Shown here in pieces: positions 1 to 7,801 of a stretch of DNA of 15,429 nt. The translations under genes were made by a program, and so were the position numbers. Where the stretch lies: contig CAYRZF010000049.1 in the NCBI GenBank assembly GCA_964428805.1, positions 1-15,429 of the forward strand, given 5' to 3'. Source of the stretch: CAYRZF01 sp964428805. GTDB lineage: Bacteria; Methylomirabilota; Methylomirabilia; Rokubacteriales; CSP1-6. Every line of letters begins with the position of its first letter. The first letter of the stretch is position 1. The notes beneath the pieces were generated by a model, which saw only the letters and a program-made list of their open reading frames with translations, was not told where the DNA came from and did not search any database.

Positions 1-91
1 CCCACTGGCGCTCGGAGAGGTACGGCCCCCAGCGCTTCCAGTGGGCCGTCTGCTCGCGGGCTTCCTTGAGTCTCAGCTCCTCACTGGTCAT
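1..91 (-). CDS. GH63/MGH-type glucosidase, N-terminal fragment cut by the window edge
   Basis: An ATG at 91 opens a frame that stays open to base 1, giving 30 codons. The peptide begins MTSEELRLKEAREQ and continues with the pattern HWKRWGPYLSERQW at residues 17-30. From memory, this tract is typical of the N-terminus of large bacterial glucosidases of the GH63/mannosylglycerate-hydrolase-like group, which hydrolyse alpha-glucosidic or related bonds in cytoplasmic oligosaccharides or solutes. The gene starts 23 bases after the stop of the glycosyltransferase gene and would be the next gene in the run. A GGAGG-like motif lies about 12 bases before the ATG, which is a long spacing. The catalytic part is outside the window, so the assignment rests only on the N-terminal signature. 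It fits well beside the debranching enzyme two genes upstream. Confidence 0.72.
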   Translation of the reverse strand, partial: MTSEELRLKEAREQTAHWKRWGPYLSERQW

Positions 92-114
92 GGCAGGGGA
101 CGCCCTCCATCTGC

Positions 115-867
115 TTAGACACCGGGCGATCCGCCGTCGGTTCGCTCCCGGGCCCACGGGGTGCCGGGGGGCTGGTGGGCCGGACCGCGCCAGCGCTCGG
201 CGTACCGCTCCGTGTCAAACCCGAGAGTATACAGAAACAACAGCCAGACGATGAAGAAGAAGGTCCGCCATGGCCCGCGAGCGAGGAAGCGCCGGCCCGA
301 TGTCAGGAGCGGCACCCGGATGAGCGCGGGGCGGCCCGCCCGCTTCAGGCGCTGGGAGAAGTCCAGGTCTTCCATCAGCCTGAGGTCCCGGTACCCGCCC
401 AGCTGCCGGAAGACGGAGGCGCGGACGAACATCCCCTGGTCGCCATAGTAGTTGCGGGTGAGCCGGTACCGGATCCGGTTGATCCAGGTGATCGCGCGCA
501 GGCTCGCCCCGGGCTCAAGGAAGAGATGCTCAAACGCCCCACCCACGACGCGGGAGTCGGACAGGACGTGGTCGATCAGCTCAAAGGCGTTCACCGGCGG
601 GAAGGAGTCGGCGTGGAGGAAGAACAGGATGTCCCCGCCCGCGGCGGCCGCCCCCCCGTTCATGAGGGCGGCCCGGGTGGAGCCAGGAGGCCGGAGGAGG
701 CGGGCTCGCCCCGCGACGGCACGCTCCGTGCCCTCGGGGTCGCCTGAGGCCGCCACGATGACCTCCGCCCTTTCGATGCCGACGAGGCCCCCCAGGTAGT
801 CGAGGGTGCGGCCCAGGGCGGCGGCGTCGTTCCTCACCGGGATGACGACTGAGAAACGCGGAAGCAT
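115..867 (-). CDS. GT2-family glycosyltransferase, rSAM/selenodomain-associated transferase 2 type (TIGR04283-like)
   Basis: A 250-residue GT-A fold glycosyltransferase. The N-terminus (FSVVIPVRND, residues 5-14) is the usual first strand of GT2 enzymes. FLHAD at 83-87 occupies the place of the DXD metal/nucleotide-sugar site. YGDQG at 141-145 and MEDLDF at 165-170 match the acceptor and catalytic-base region of this family. A hydrophobic stretch at about 201-216 near the C-terminus suggests membrane attachment, which is common in the group. The family usually has about 230 residues, so the length is normal with a slightly long polar tail. The donor and acceptor are unknown. The ATG shares its A with the TGA of the debranching-enzyme gene (TGATG), so translation is probably coupled. 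The partner family, transferase 1, is also in this window about 8 kb upstream in the transcription direction. Confidence 0.85.
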   Translation of the reverse strand: MLPRFSVVIPVRNDAAALGRTLDYLGGLVGIERAEVIVAASGDPEGTERAVAGRARLLRPPGSTRAALMNGGAAAAGGDILFFLHADSFPPVNAFELIDHVLSDSRVVGGAFEHLFLEPGASLRAITWINRIRYRLTRNYYGDQGMFVRASVFRQLGGYRDLRLMEDLDFSQRLKRAGRPALIRVPLLTSGRRFLARGPWRTFFFIVWLLFLYTLGFDTERYAERWRGPAHQPPGTPWARERTDGGSPGV

Positions 868-2873
868 CAGGGAGCGCGGCGCGCGACCGGTCGGGACGCG
901 CCGGCGATCTCGAGCCAGGCCCTGAGCGTTTCGGAGACGCTCCAGGCCTGCGCGATGCAGCCGCGCGGAGCGAACGGCGGATCGCCATCGAAGATCTCCG
1001 CGATGCTTCCCACCCCGTAGTCATTCAGATGATGGGCCATGGGCAGGAGAAACGCTCGAGCCGCAGGCCCATCCCTGTAGACGCGGAAATGAGCCAGAGC
1101 GAAGGGCCCGAGGAGCCAACCCCACACCGTACCCTGGTGGTAGGCGCCGTCGCGATCCCATGGCCCGCCGCCATAGCGTCCCTTGTAATCGGGATGTCCC
1201 GGCGCCAGGCTTCTCAGGCCGAAAGAGGTCAGGAGGTGGCGGGCGCAGGCGTCCACCACCTGTCGCTGGCGCTCCGGGCTGAGCGGACTCTCGGGGAGCG
1301 ACACGGCGAAGATCTGGTTCGGGCGGAGCGCGTCGTCGTTCGCCCCCGGACCATCCACGACGTCGTAGCAGTAGCCCGCGGCCTCGTTCCAGAAGCGCTC
1401 GAATCCCACCTTCACGCGTTCCGCGAGCCTGTCCCAGCGGTCCACCGGCTTGCCCAGACGACGCGCGAACGCCGCCATCGAGCGGAGGGCGTTGTACCAG
1501 AGGGCGTTGACCTCCACCGCCTTGCCGGTTCGAGGCGTCACCACCCAGTCGCCGACCTTGGCGTCCATCCAGGTAAGCTGGACGCCCGGCTCTCCGGATC
1601 GGAGCAGGCCGTCGACCGAGTCTTCCCCGATCCCGTAGCGCGTGCCGTCCCTGTGCCACTGGACGATGTCCTCCAGGACGGGGAAGAGTTGCTTGAGCAA
1701 GGCATCGTCGCCCGTGTCCGCGTGGTACGCCCGGATCGCCTCGAAGTACCAGAGAGTCGCGTCCACGGTGTTGTACTCGGGCGCCTCGCCCGCGTCGGGA
1801 AAGCGGTTCGGGAGCATTCCCCGATCCACGAAACGGGCGAACGTCGTGAGGATTCTCGCGGCCACCTCGGGTCGCCCCGTGGAGATCGCCAGCCCGGGCA
1901 GGCTGATCATGGTGTCGCGCCCCCAGTCCCCGAACCAGTGATACCCCGCGATCACCGACATCCCGTCCGGGTCGTCGGGGAGCGGGCGGCGAACCACGAA
2001 CTGGTCGGCTGCCAGGGCCAGGTGTTCGATCCACGCAGGCGCTCGCTCGGCCGCTGGTTGGTCTCGCCGCCAGCCGGACAAAAGCCCGTCCTCGTGACGC
2101 CGCCGCCGCTGCCAGGCCGCGTCGCCGTCCAGCGACGGGGCTTCCTCCGCGGAGAGCACGAGCGTCAGCGTCGCGCCCGGAGTGAGCACCGCCTTGAAGG
2201 TCCCCGCGTGCAGGTGGTCCTCGCGGGAGTCGAGGCCGCGCTCCTGCTCCAGCGCCAGGTGGAAGCCCTGGTACCAGTCGTGAGCCACTTCGACCTCGGC
2301 ACCGGGAGCCAGCAGGACGAACGGCCGGGCGCCGTCGAAGGCCGCCACTCTGATGCCGTCCGGCACCGCTTCGACCTTCATCCGCCAGCCGTCGCCCCGG
2401 GTGGTCGAGTGGTAGTCGCGATAGTTGACCAGCGCCTTCAGTTCGAGCCTGAGGGAACCTCCTGCCCGGAGCACTTGGTACTGGACGTACGTCGTGTTCT
2501 GGCCGTGCTCCATCCAGACGCGCTTTTCCAGCAGCGCATCCGCGCAGACATAGGTCCAGACCGGCGTCGTCCCCTCCAGCCTGAAGCCCTCGATCTCGCG
2601 ATAGCCGTGAGGATCGACCGTGCCGTCCCCCCAGCGGTTGGCGAAGAGCGGGCGTCTGAGCCCAGCGTACTCGACGCTGTCGTCCACTTTCGCGACCAGC
2701 AGTGTCCGCCCCAGCGGCGGCTTGAGTGCCGCGACGAGCAGGCCGTGATACCGGCGCGTCAGGAGGCCCGCCACCGTGCCCGAGGCGAACCCACCGATGC
2801 CGTTGGCGCAGAGCCACTCCCGCGACTCCGCCGTCGCGAGGCGGCCGCAGGTCTCCCGCCCCCACTCGATCAT
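867..2873 (-). CDS. Amylo-alpha-1,6-glucosidase (bacterial glycogen debranching enzyme type, GDE_C family)
   Basis: A 668-residue cytoplasmic enzyme expected to hydrolyse alpha-1,6-linked glucose at branch points of glycogen-like glucans. The N-terminal beta-rich domain (about residues 10-240) starts with the hallmark NGIGGFASGT (24-33) and RRYHGLL (40-46). The C-terminal (alpha/alpha)6-barrel domain (about 285-655) carries GYHWFGDWGRDTM (310-322), LTWMDA (433-438), the GGPWDRDGAYHQG segment (568-580) and the closing SIAEIFDGD...GCIAQAWSV block (623-646). In this family an acid pair in those segments acts as catalyst; D318/D320 and E625 are candidates. The length is typical of the bacterial form. 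The start is an ATG with AAGGA six bases upstream, and it overlaps the MOSC stop by four bases (ATGA). Adjacent GH63-like and GT2 genes suggest turnover of a branched glucan or related oligosaccharide. Confidence 0.93.
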   Translation of the reverse strand: MIEWGRETCGRLATAESREWLCANGIGGFASGTVAGLLTRRYHGLLVAALKPPLGRTLLVAKVDDSVEYAGLRRPLFANRWGDGTVDPHGYREIEGFRLEGTTPVWTYVCADALLEKRVWMEHGQNTTYVQYQVLRAGGSLRLELKALVNYRDYHSTTRGDGWRMKVEAVPDGIRVAAFDGARPFVLLAPGAEVEVAHDWYQGFHLALEQERGLDSREDHLHAGTFKAVLTPGATLTLVLSAEEAPSLDGDAAWQRRRRHEDGLLSGWRRDQPAAERAPAWIEHLALAADQFVVRRPLPDDPDGMSVIAGYHWFGDWGRDTMISLPGLAISTGRPEVAARILTTFARFVDRGMLPNRFPDAGEAPEYNTVDATLWYFEAIRAYHADTGDDALLKQLFPVLEDIVQWHRDGTRYGIGEDSVDGLLRSGEPGVQLTWMDAKVGDWVVTPRTGKAVEVNALWYNALRSMAAFARRLGKPVDRWDRLAERVKVGFERFWNEAAGYCYDVVDGPGANDDALRPNQIFAVSLPESPLSPERQRQVVDACARHLLTSFGLRSLAPGHPDYKGRYGGGPWDRDGAYHQGTVWGWLLGPFALAHFRVYRDGPAARAFLLPMAHHLNDYGVGSIAEIFDGDPPFAPRGCIAQAWSVSETLRAWLEIAGASRPVARRAP

Positions 2874-3517
2874 TGGCAGTCCTTCGCCAGGAGTTCTTCA
2901 AAGGCCCTGCGCCGTCTGGGTGAGAGCGCCTCGATGCGAAGCGCCCGCTCGAGTGCTTTCCGGTCAGCCGGCTTGACGTAGAGCAGGCGATTCATCTCCG
3001 ACACCGCCATGCGCTCGGGGTCAACCCTGACACGCTCCACCACATCCCCGGCCCCGACCTCGCCCTCTTCCAGGACGCGCAGGTAAAAGCCGACGCGGCC
3101 ACTGGCCAGAAACAGCTTGGGGAACTGGGGCATCCCCATCCTGAGACCGAGCTTGTAGCAGGGGGCGCGCGGCTGGGTCACCTGCACAAGAGCGCCACCC
3201 ACCCGAAAAACGTCGCCGATGTGCACGCCATCCTCGGCCATCCCCTGGACGGTGAAATTCTCGCCGAACTGGCCGGGGGTGAAATCACTCCGCCCCAGCT
3301 CCCGCTTCCAGTGCTCGTAATGCTCGATCGAGTAGGCGTAGACCGCCTTGTAGATGCCCCCGTGGTTTTCGCGATCCGCCTGCCCGTCCCCGTCCAGGTT
3401 CAGCGTCCGCAGCATGACCCGACCGGTCACGGGCTCTTTGAAGATGCCCGTGCTCACCGTTTTCTTCATGTGAGGGACGTCTCTGGGGAGGGAGACGTTC
3501 ACGGAGAGGAGCATCAT
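2870..3517 (-). CDS. MOSC domain-containing protein (YiiM-like, with C-terminal 3-alpha domain)
   Basis: A 215-residue MOSC protein. GDGQADRENHGG (44-55) followed by KAVYAYSIEHYEHW, then FGENFTV and the RAPCYKL block containing the conserved cysteine, match YiiM-type MOSC proteins. The last about 45 residues resemble the 3-alpha domain that often ends this family. MOSC domains bind the molybdenum cofactor or its sulfur. YiiM in E. coli reduces N-hydroxylated purines, but a specific substrate here cannot be read from sequence. No molybdoenzyme partner is visible nearby. The chosen ATG overlaps the TAA of the DoxX-like gene by one base (TAATG). A second ATG follows directly, so the protein may lack the first Met. 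The same frame remains open further upstream, but that part only shadows the DoxX-like gene. Confidence 0.9.
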   Translation of the reverse strand: MMLLSVNVSLPRDVPHMKKTVSTGIFKEPVTGRVMLRTLNLDGDGQADRENHGGIYKAVYAYSIEHYEHWKRELGRSDFTPGQFGENFTVQGMAEDGVHIGDVFRVGGALVQVTQPRAPCYKLGLRMGMPQFPKLFLASGRVGFYLRVLEEGEVGAGDVVERVRVDPERMAVSEMNRLLYVKPADRKALERALRIEALSPRRRRAFEELLAKDCQ

Positions 3518-4062
3518 TACACGAGCCACCTCGCCAGTCGGGCGATCCGGCTGCCGGCCGCTGCCCGGCGATCGAGGATCGGGGCGACAAACGCGTCCAG
3601 GCCGAAGCTCCGCCCGGCATCGGTCAATAGAAATATCACCGGCAGCATGATGAGCATCGTATACGTCCAAACCCATTCGTGGGGCACGCTCAGGATGCCG
3701 ATGGTGATGTTCGTGGCCATCCCGATCGCCACGAGCGCGCCGAATCGGGTGAAGAGGCCGAGGATCAACGTGACGCCGATGAAGGTCTCGGTGATCAGCG
3801 TCATCCATCCGAAAAACGTCCAGTTCGGAATCAGCACGTTGACGAGAAAGTCCTTGTAGGCGTTGACTGTCGGATGCTGGATCTCCTGCTGGACCCAGTA
3901 CCAGAGCCCGCCCCCCGATTTCCGGCCGAAGTCGTCCGACGGGACCTTCCACTTCGACTGCTGCCACCAGAGCACGCCGTAGACGATACGCGCGAGTCCC
4001 AGGGGCCAGAGCGGTGCCACCGCCCGGAACCACCCAGGACGATCCGGTTGATCCATTTCCAT
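3517..4062 (-). CDS. DoxX/DoxD-like integral membrane protein
   Basis: A small membrane protein of 181 residues. It has a first helix with aromatic flanks (around PLGLARIVYGVLWW), a polar loop of about 50 residues rich in Trp and Tyr, and then three closely spaced helices ending in a hydrophobic stretch before LTDAGRSFGLD. This layout is that of DoxX/DoxD (thiosulfate:quinone oxidoreductase small-subunit-like) proteins, which sit in the membrane and are often linked to quinone or thiol redox chemistry. An in-frame ATG at 4077 overlaps the previous stop as ATGA. A strong AGGGAGG lies five bases before the ATG at 4062, so I prefer 4062. Its substrate is unknown. Placement after the exported VOC protein and before the MOSC protein suggests a redox or detoxification role, but this is inference. 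Confidence 0.82.
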   Translation of the reverse strand: MEMDQPDRPGWFRAVAPLWPLGLARIVYGVLWWQQSKWKVPSDDFGRKSGGGLWYWVQQEIQHPTVNAYKDFLVNVLIPNWTFFGWMTLITETFIGVTLILGLFTRFGALVAIGMATNITIGILSVPHEWVWTYTMLIMLPVIFLLTDAGRSFGLDAFVAPILDRRAAAGSRIARLARWLV

Positions 4063-4067
4063 TGCTG

Positions 4068-4074
4068 CCTCCCT
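4068..4074 (-). promoter_or_regulatory. Ribosome binding site deciding the DoxX-like start
   Basis: On the minus strand this reads AGGGAGG and stands five bases before the ATG at 4062. It lies immediately downstream of the ATGA overlap at 4074-4077, so the upstream ATG at 4077 has its own ribosome site less well placed. This argues for initiation at 4062 after termination of the VOC gene. Confidence 0.6.
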
Positions 4075-5105
4075 CATCGCTCGATTACCTGCATGACGTG
4101 GCCGTCCGGGTCCCGGACGAGAAACCCTCTGCCGAAGCCCAGCCCTCGATCCGGGATGACGATCACGCCGGGGGACACGAATTGCGCCCTTGCCGCGCGG
4201 ACACTCTGGGCGAGCACGGTGATGTCTCCGGTCACGAGCTGGGTTTGCCAGTGGAGGAGATCGTTGGCCTTCGCGTCCAGGGGCATGGGGCGGCCGTCCC
4301 GCGGCGCCAGATACTCGAGGAGCTCAATGCCGGGCCCAGCGGGGGCCCGGAGCGCGGTGATCCTGAGGCGGGCACCGAAGACGTTGTTCAGGTGCTCCTG
4401 CTCCGTGTCATAGTTTTCGCTCTCCCCCGCGATCCTCAGGCCGAGGACGTCCCGGTAGAACCTGAGGCTCGTATCGGTATCGGCGACGACGATCGCCGTG
4501 TGATCAATCCCCAGGAAGAGCCTGCCGGTCGCTCGATGCCATTTGGGATCGCCTTTCCCCGGGGGGAATTCCAATATCTCCAGCGGGTGACCGTCGGGAT
4601 CCTTGAAATAGAAGGCCCTGATGCCGCCCGCGTTCTTGTTCCAATCGGGAAGGCGCTGGGGACCGGTGGACGCATGCTCGACCTTGTGCTCGCGCAGCCG
4701 CCGGTAGGCCCGGTCCATGTCGCTCACGATGATCGCGATGTGCTGAAACCAGCGGTCGTTGCTCCGGGAGTCCGGGGGGATCGGCCGGCCCCGGGGCGCC
4801 AGGTATTCGGTCAGCTCGATGACCTCGTCGCCCAGCTTCAGGCGGACAACCCGCATCCTGAGGCCGAAAACCCCCTGCAGGCGCTCGTATTCGGCGCCCA
4901 CCACCTCGACGTCGGAGACCTTCTCGAAGGACAGGACCCTGGAGTAGAAGTCCACCGAGCGGTCCATGTCCGCCACGGTCATTCCGACGGCCTCCACGGC
5001 GCTGACCAGCGGCGGCGCGGTTGGAGACTGGGCGAGCCCTGTCGCGGCCCCGAAGGCGAGAGCGACCAGGAGCGAGAGAGCAGCCAGAAACTTTGCAGGC
5101 TTCAA
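4074..5105 (-). CDS. Exported protein with two VOC (glyoxalase/dioxygenase-fold) domains
   Basis: With the TTG at 5105 as start, this is a 343-residue protein. It opens with MKPAKF, a hydrophobic core of about 15 residues and GLA|QS around residue 25, a good Sec signal peptide. Two VOC units follow (about 34-180 and 195-343). Each contains the pattern of an acidic DMDRS/DTDTS helix start, a YLAPR segment after a conserved Glu, and a DPDGH motif near the end. Candidate metal ligands are the His in FQHIAII and the Glu after DPDGHPLEI in the first unit, and the His in GIDHTAI in the second. VOC enzymes include glyoxalases, extradiol dioxygenases and resistance proteins, and I cannot choose between them. 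A frame extension to a TTG at 5141 would overlap the dehydrogenase gene and put polar residues before the signal peptide. AAGGGA seven bases before 5105 supports the shorter form. Confidence 0.85.
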   Translation of the reverse strand: MKPAKFLAALSLLVALAFGAATGLAQSPTAPPLVSAVEAVGMTVADMDRSVDFYSRVLSFEKVSDVEVVGAEYERLQGVFGLRMRVVRLKLGDEVIELTEYLAPRGRPIPPDSRSNDRWFQHIAIIVSDMDRAYRRLREHKVEHASTGPQRLPDWNKNAGGIRAFYFKDPDGHPLEILEFPPGKGDPKWHRATGRLFLGIDHTAIVVADTDTSLRFYRDVLGLRIAGESENYDTEQEHLNNVFGARLRITALRAPAGPGIELLEYLAPRDGRPMPLDAKANDLLHWQTQLVTGDITVLAQSVRAARAQFVSPGVIVIPDRGLGFGRGFLVRDPDGHVMQVIER

Positions 5106-5112
5106 GCGCGCG

Positions 5113-5118
5113 TCCCTT
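5113..5118 (-). promoter_or_regulatory. Ribosome binding site supporting a TTG start of the VOC gene
   Basis: On the minus strand this reads AAGGGA, seven bases before the TTG at 5105. It overlaps the TAA stop (5117-5119) of the dehydrogenase gene. The start it defines gives a clean signal peptide, which is independent support. Confidence 0.6.
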
Positions 5119-6223
5119 AGTCGAGCGGCGCCACTTCGCAATACACCTTGATCGTGCCCTTGGCCTCCGTGAGCGTCCGCATCAACTCCTCGTAATTCTC
5201 CAGGCCTTTGACCGGGTGCGTGAGGAGCTTCGAGAGCCAGCCGAGGTAAGAGAGCTCCGCCTGGGCGAGGTCCTGCACCCCACGCTCAAAATCTTCCCCG
5301 CTCGCGTTGACACTGCCAAACGCGACCTTGTTCCCCAAGACGAAGCCCTGGTTGATCTGGTCGGCAGGAATCTCCAGCTTTCGCTCACCGCCCGTGACGC
5401 TGAGCATGGCCAGCACCCCGTTCTTCCCCAGCACCTCCATGGCCTCAAACACCAGGGGCGAAAACCCCGTCCCCTCGAGAATCAAGTCAAAGGGGCCGTG
5501 CTCCTCCGACGCCTGCTTCAAAGTCTTTTGCTGGGTGCTCAGGTAGCGGACGCCGATCTCCTCGAGCAGCCGGGAATTCAGGAACGGCGGGATGACGCGT
5601 CCCAGGGCCACCACTTCGAGCCCCCGCAAACGCAGAAACAAGGACGCCAGCAAACCCAGCGTCCCGGTCCCCAGCACCGCGGCGCGGCGCGGCCGCCAGA
5701 CGCGGAGCCGTCGCTGGATCTCGTACGCCTGCCCAATGGCTTTCTCCGCCACGCTCGTCGGCTCCATCAGCACGCCGACCGCCTTCAACCGTTCCGGAAC
5801 CTTGACCAGAAAGTCGGCCGCGTCCACGTAGTACTCCGCGAGGAACCCGTGGAGCAGGTTGATGCCACGCTCGAAATATGTGTCGTCCGTGGTCATGTCC
5901 TGCAAGCCGATGCGGTCGTAGATGCTCGAGCCAGGGCGCCTCACCGAGGCGACAACGTAATCGCCCGGTCTGAACTCGCGCACTGCCGGGCCAACGGCTT
6001 CGACCCTCCCGAAGCTCTCGTGGCCGAGGATGAGGTACTCGTCGCCGGGCGGCGGCGCCCCGTACTCGGCGGCATTGATCTCCTTGTCGGTCCCGTCCAC
6101 ACCCACCCGCAAGGTTTTCACCAGGACGCCACGGCCATCAGGAACCTGGACCAATGTCGGCTTGGGCACCTCCCGCAGGTGGATGCTGTTCGCCTTCCCG
6201 GGAATAACGGCAATGGCTTTCAT
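5117..6223 (-). CDS. Glucose 1-dehydrogenase-like zinc-type medium-chain dehydrogenase (MDR)
   Basis: A 368-residue MDR enzyme that probably oxidises an aldose such as glucose to its lactone with NAD(P)+. The family is recognised by GVDGTDKEI (41-49), LGHESFGRV (66-74), LMEPTSVAEKA (152-162) and a C-terminal glucose-dehydrogenase domain. Candidate zinc ligands are D43, H68 and E154. The Asp at 43 instead of Cys is also known from halophilic archaeal glucose dehydrogenases. The Rossmann motif is VLGTGTLG at 183-190. The structural-zinc lobe (about 90-115) lacks the four cysteines found in many relatives. The start is fixed by GGGAGG six bases before the ATG, and the ATG overlaps the GMC stop as ATGA. 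The pairing with a GMC oxidoreductase suggests two sugar or alcohol oxidation steps in one pathway. The actual substrate is unproven. Confidence 0.87.
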   Translation of the reverse strand: MKAIAVIPGKANSIHLREVPKPTLVQVPDGRGVLVKTLRVGVDGTDKEINAAEYGAPPPGDEYLILGHESFGRVEAVGPAVREFRPGDYVVASVRRPGSSIYDRIGLQDMTTDDTYFERGINLLHGFLAEYYVDAADFLVKVPERLKAVGVLMEPTSVAEKAIGQAYEIQRRLRVWRPRRAAVLGTGTLGLLASLFLRLRGLEVVALGRVIPPFLNSRLLEEIGVRYLSTQQKTLKQASEEHGPFDLILEGTGFSPLVFEAMEVLGKNGVLAMLSVTGGERKLEIPADQINQGFVLGNKVAFGSVNASGEDFERGVQDLAQAELSYLGWLSKLLTHPVKGLENYEELMRTLTEAKGTIKVYCEVAPLD

Positions 6224-7800
6224 GCTTTTCCTCCCAACCGATCCAGCAGGTGATCTCCCACGCGCAACGCATTCGCCATGATGGTCAACGCCGGATTCAC
6301 GGCCGTGCTGGAGACGAAGAAGCTGCCATCGACGACGTAGAGGTTGTCCACGTCGTGGGCCTTGCAGTTCGCGTCCAGGGCCGAGGTCTTCGGATCCCGC
6401 CCGAAGCGGATTGTCCCGTTCTGATGGGCGACGCCCGCGAGCGGGATGCGCTGGCCGACGAACAGACTGCGCGCGAACAGGCCCTCGTGGCACTCGTGGC
6501 CGTGGACCCGGCACTTGGTCTGCTGCTTCATCAGATCCCGAAGAGTCGCGATGAGGCGCTTGTGGGCTTCTTCGTTGTTCGGCTTGTACGTGAGCACGAC
6601 GCGACCGTCTCGGTCGAGGGTTACGCGGTTGTCCGGGTCGGGCAGATCCTCGGAGGTCAGCCAGAAGTCCAGCGAGTGCCTGGCCATCAGGTCGAGCGTC
6701 CACCCCGGCGCGATCGCGGGCGCGCCGGCCTTCAGCGTCTCGCCGTCGAGCTTCCCGACGAACGAGATGTGCCCCATCGGGTACGGCCAGTCCTTGGAGC
6801 CGAAGTAGAAATCGTTCACCCCGAGGGTCTTCTGGAAGACCGTCGGGTTGGGGCACTTCGAGATCGCCATCAGCACCGAGTTCACGTGGCCCATGTAGTG
6901 ACGGCCGACGACGTCGGAGCTGTTGGCGAGGCCGCGCGGGTGCTTGTCGCTGGCCGAGCGCAGGAGCAGCGCAGCGGAGTTGATCGCTCCGCACGAGACG
7001 ACGACCAAGTCCCCTGAAAATTCCTGGACGCCGCCGTTGAGCTGGACGACGACTTTCGTCACCGTGCGACCCGAGGCGTCGGTCAGAAGCCGCTCGGCTT
7101 TCGCGTTGGTGAGCAGCGTGACGTTCGAGTGCTTGAGGGCAGGATCGACCGCGCAGACCTGGGCGTCCGACTTGGCGTTGACCAGGCACGGGAACCCGTC
7201 GCACGTGTTGCAGCGGATGCAGGTGCTCGTGCCGCGGTTCGCCTCATCCAGCATGACGCCGATCGGCACGTGGAAGGGCCTCAACCCGAGCCGCGCGAAG
7301 TCGTCGTGCAACTGCTGGATGCGGGGCTCGTGGCTGACGGGCGGATGCGGGTACGGCGCATTGGCGGGCGGGTCGGTCGGGTCTTCCCCGCGCAGGCCGT
7401 GCACGTGGTAGAGCTGCTCGGCCTGGGTGTAGTGGGGCTCCAGGTCCTCGTACCGGATCGGCCAGGCGGGGGAGATGCCGCCATGATGCTTGATCTCGTC
7501 GAAATCCTCCCGGCGGAGACGGAACAGCGCCGCGCCGTAGAACTTCGTGTTGCCGCCGACGTAGTAGTTCGTGTGCGGGTGGAGGTCCTTGCCGTCCTTG
7601 TCGCGCCAGACCTCCTTGGTATTGTACCTGCCCTCCACGTTGACCACGCGCGGGTCCCAGTTCTCCTTCTCACGCGGCACGTAGTCGCCGCGCTCCAGGA
7701 GGAGGATGCGCTTGCCCGACGGAGCGAGCCTGTACCCAAGCGTCCCGCCCCCGGCTCCGGTCCCGATGATGATCACGTCGTAGTGGTTCTGGCTGGCCAT
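6220..7800 (-). CDS. GMC-family FAD-dependent oxidoreductase with a four-cysteine cluster
   Basis: A 526-residue flavoprotein. The FAD-binding motif IIGTGAGGG is at 11-19, with the ribose-binding LLERGD at 34-39. The GMC C-terminal domain has VAHQNGTIRFG (457-467) with H459 as the likely catalytic base, NLYVVDGSFF (486-495), and NPALTIMANALR (502-513) with N502 as partner. Such enzymes oxidise alcohols or sugars and pass electrons to oxygen, quinone or cytochrome. A cysteine cluster CIRCNTCDGFPC (C194, C197, C200, C205) lies between the FAD and substrate regions. Related GMC proteins carry a similar block, but its role is not settled in my knowledge. No Sec or Tat signal is present, so it is probably cytoplasmic. 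The ATG has GGAGG six bases upstream and begins two bases after the last base of the aquaporin stop codon. The pair is likely co-translated. Confidence 0.92.
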   Translation of the reverse strand: MASQNHYDVIIIGTGAGGGTLGYRLAPSGKRILLLERGDYVPREKENWDPRVVNVEGRYNTKEVWRDKDGKDLHPHTNYYVGGNTKFYGAALFRLRREDFDEIKHHGGISPAWPIRYEDLEPHYTQAEQLYHVHGLRGEDPTDPPANAPYPHPPVSHEPRIQQLHDDFARLGLRPFHVPIGVMLDEANRGTSTCIRCNTCDGFPCLVNAKSDAQVCAVDPALKHSNVTLLTNAKAERLLTDASGRTVTKVVVQLNGGVQEFSGDLVVVSCGAINSAALLLRSASDKHPRGLANSSDVVGRHYMGHVNSVLMAISKCPNPTVFQKTLGVNDFYFGSKDWPYPMGHISFVGKLDGETLKAGAPAIAPGWTLDLMARHSLDFWLTSEDLPDPDNRVTLDRDGRVVLTYKPNNEEAHKRLIATLRDLMKQQTKCRVHGHECHEGLFARSLFVGQRIPLAGVAHQNGTIRFGRDPKTSALDANCKAHDVDNLYVVDGSFFVSSTAVNPALTIMANALRVGDHLLDRLGGKA

Positions 7801-7801
7801 C

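Noticed and set aside
1021..2901. A 626-codon open frame on the minus strand in another frame than the debranching enzyme
   Set aside because: The sequence is Gly/Arg/Ala-rich shadow coding, while the overlapping frame encodes all GDE motifs without interruption.
1029..2981. A 650-codon open frame on the plus strand
   Set aside because: It is antisense to the debranching-enzyme and MOSC genes, has Arg/Val/Glu/His-rich composition without any domain, and long antisense frames are expected at this GC content.
3518..4033. N-terminal extension of the MOSC frame, giving a 387-residue fusion protein
   Set aside because: The extra residues are an out-of-frame reading of the DoxX-like gene. The MOSC domain begins at the MMLLSVNV start.
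5021..6253. A 410-codon open frame on the plus strand
   Set aside because: It is antisense to the dehydrogenase gene, whose protein has clear family motifs; the plus-strand product has none.
6224..7204. N-terminal extension of the glucose dehydrogenase frame, giving a 695-residue protein
   Set aside because: The extension reads through the GMC gene in a second frame and resembles no domain. The ATG at 6223 has a strong ribosome site and an ATGA overlap.
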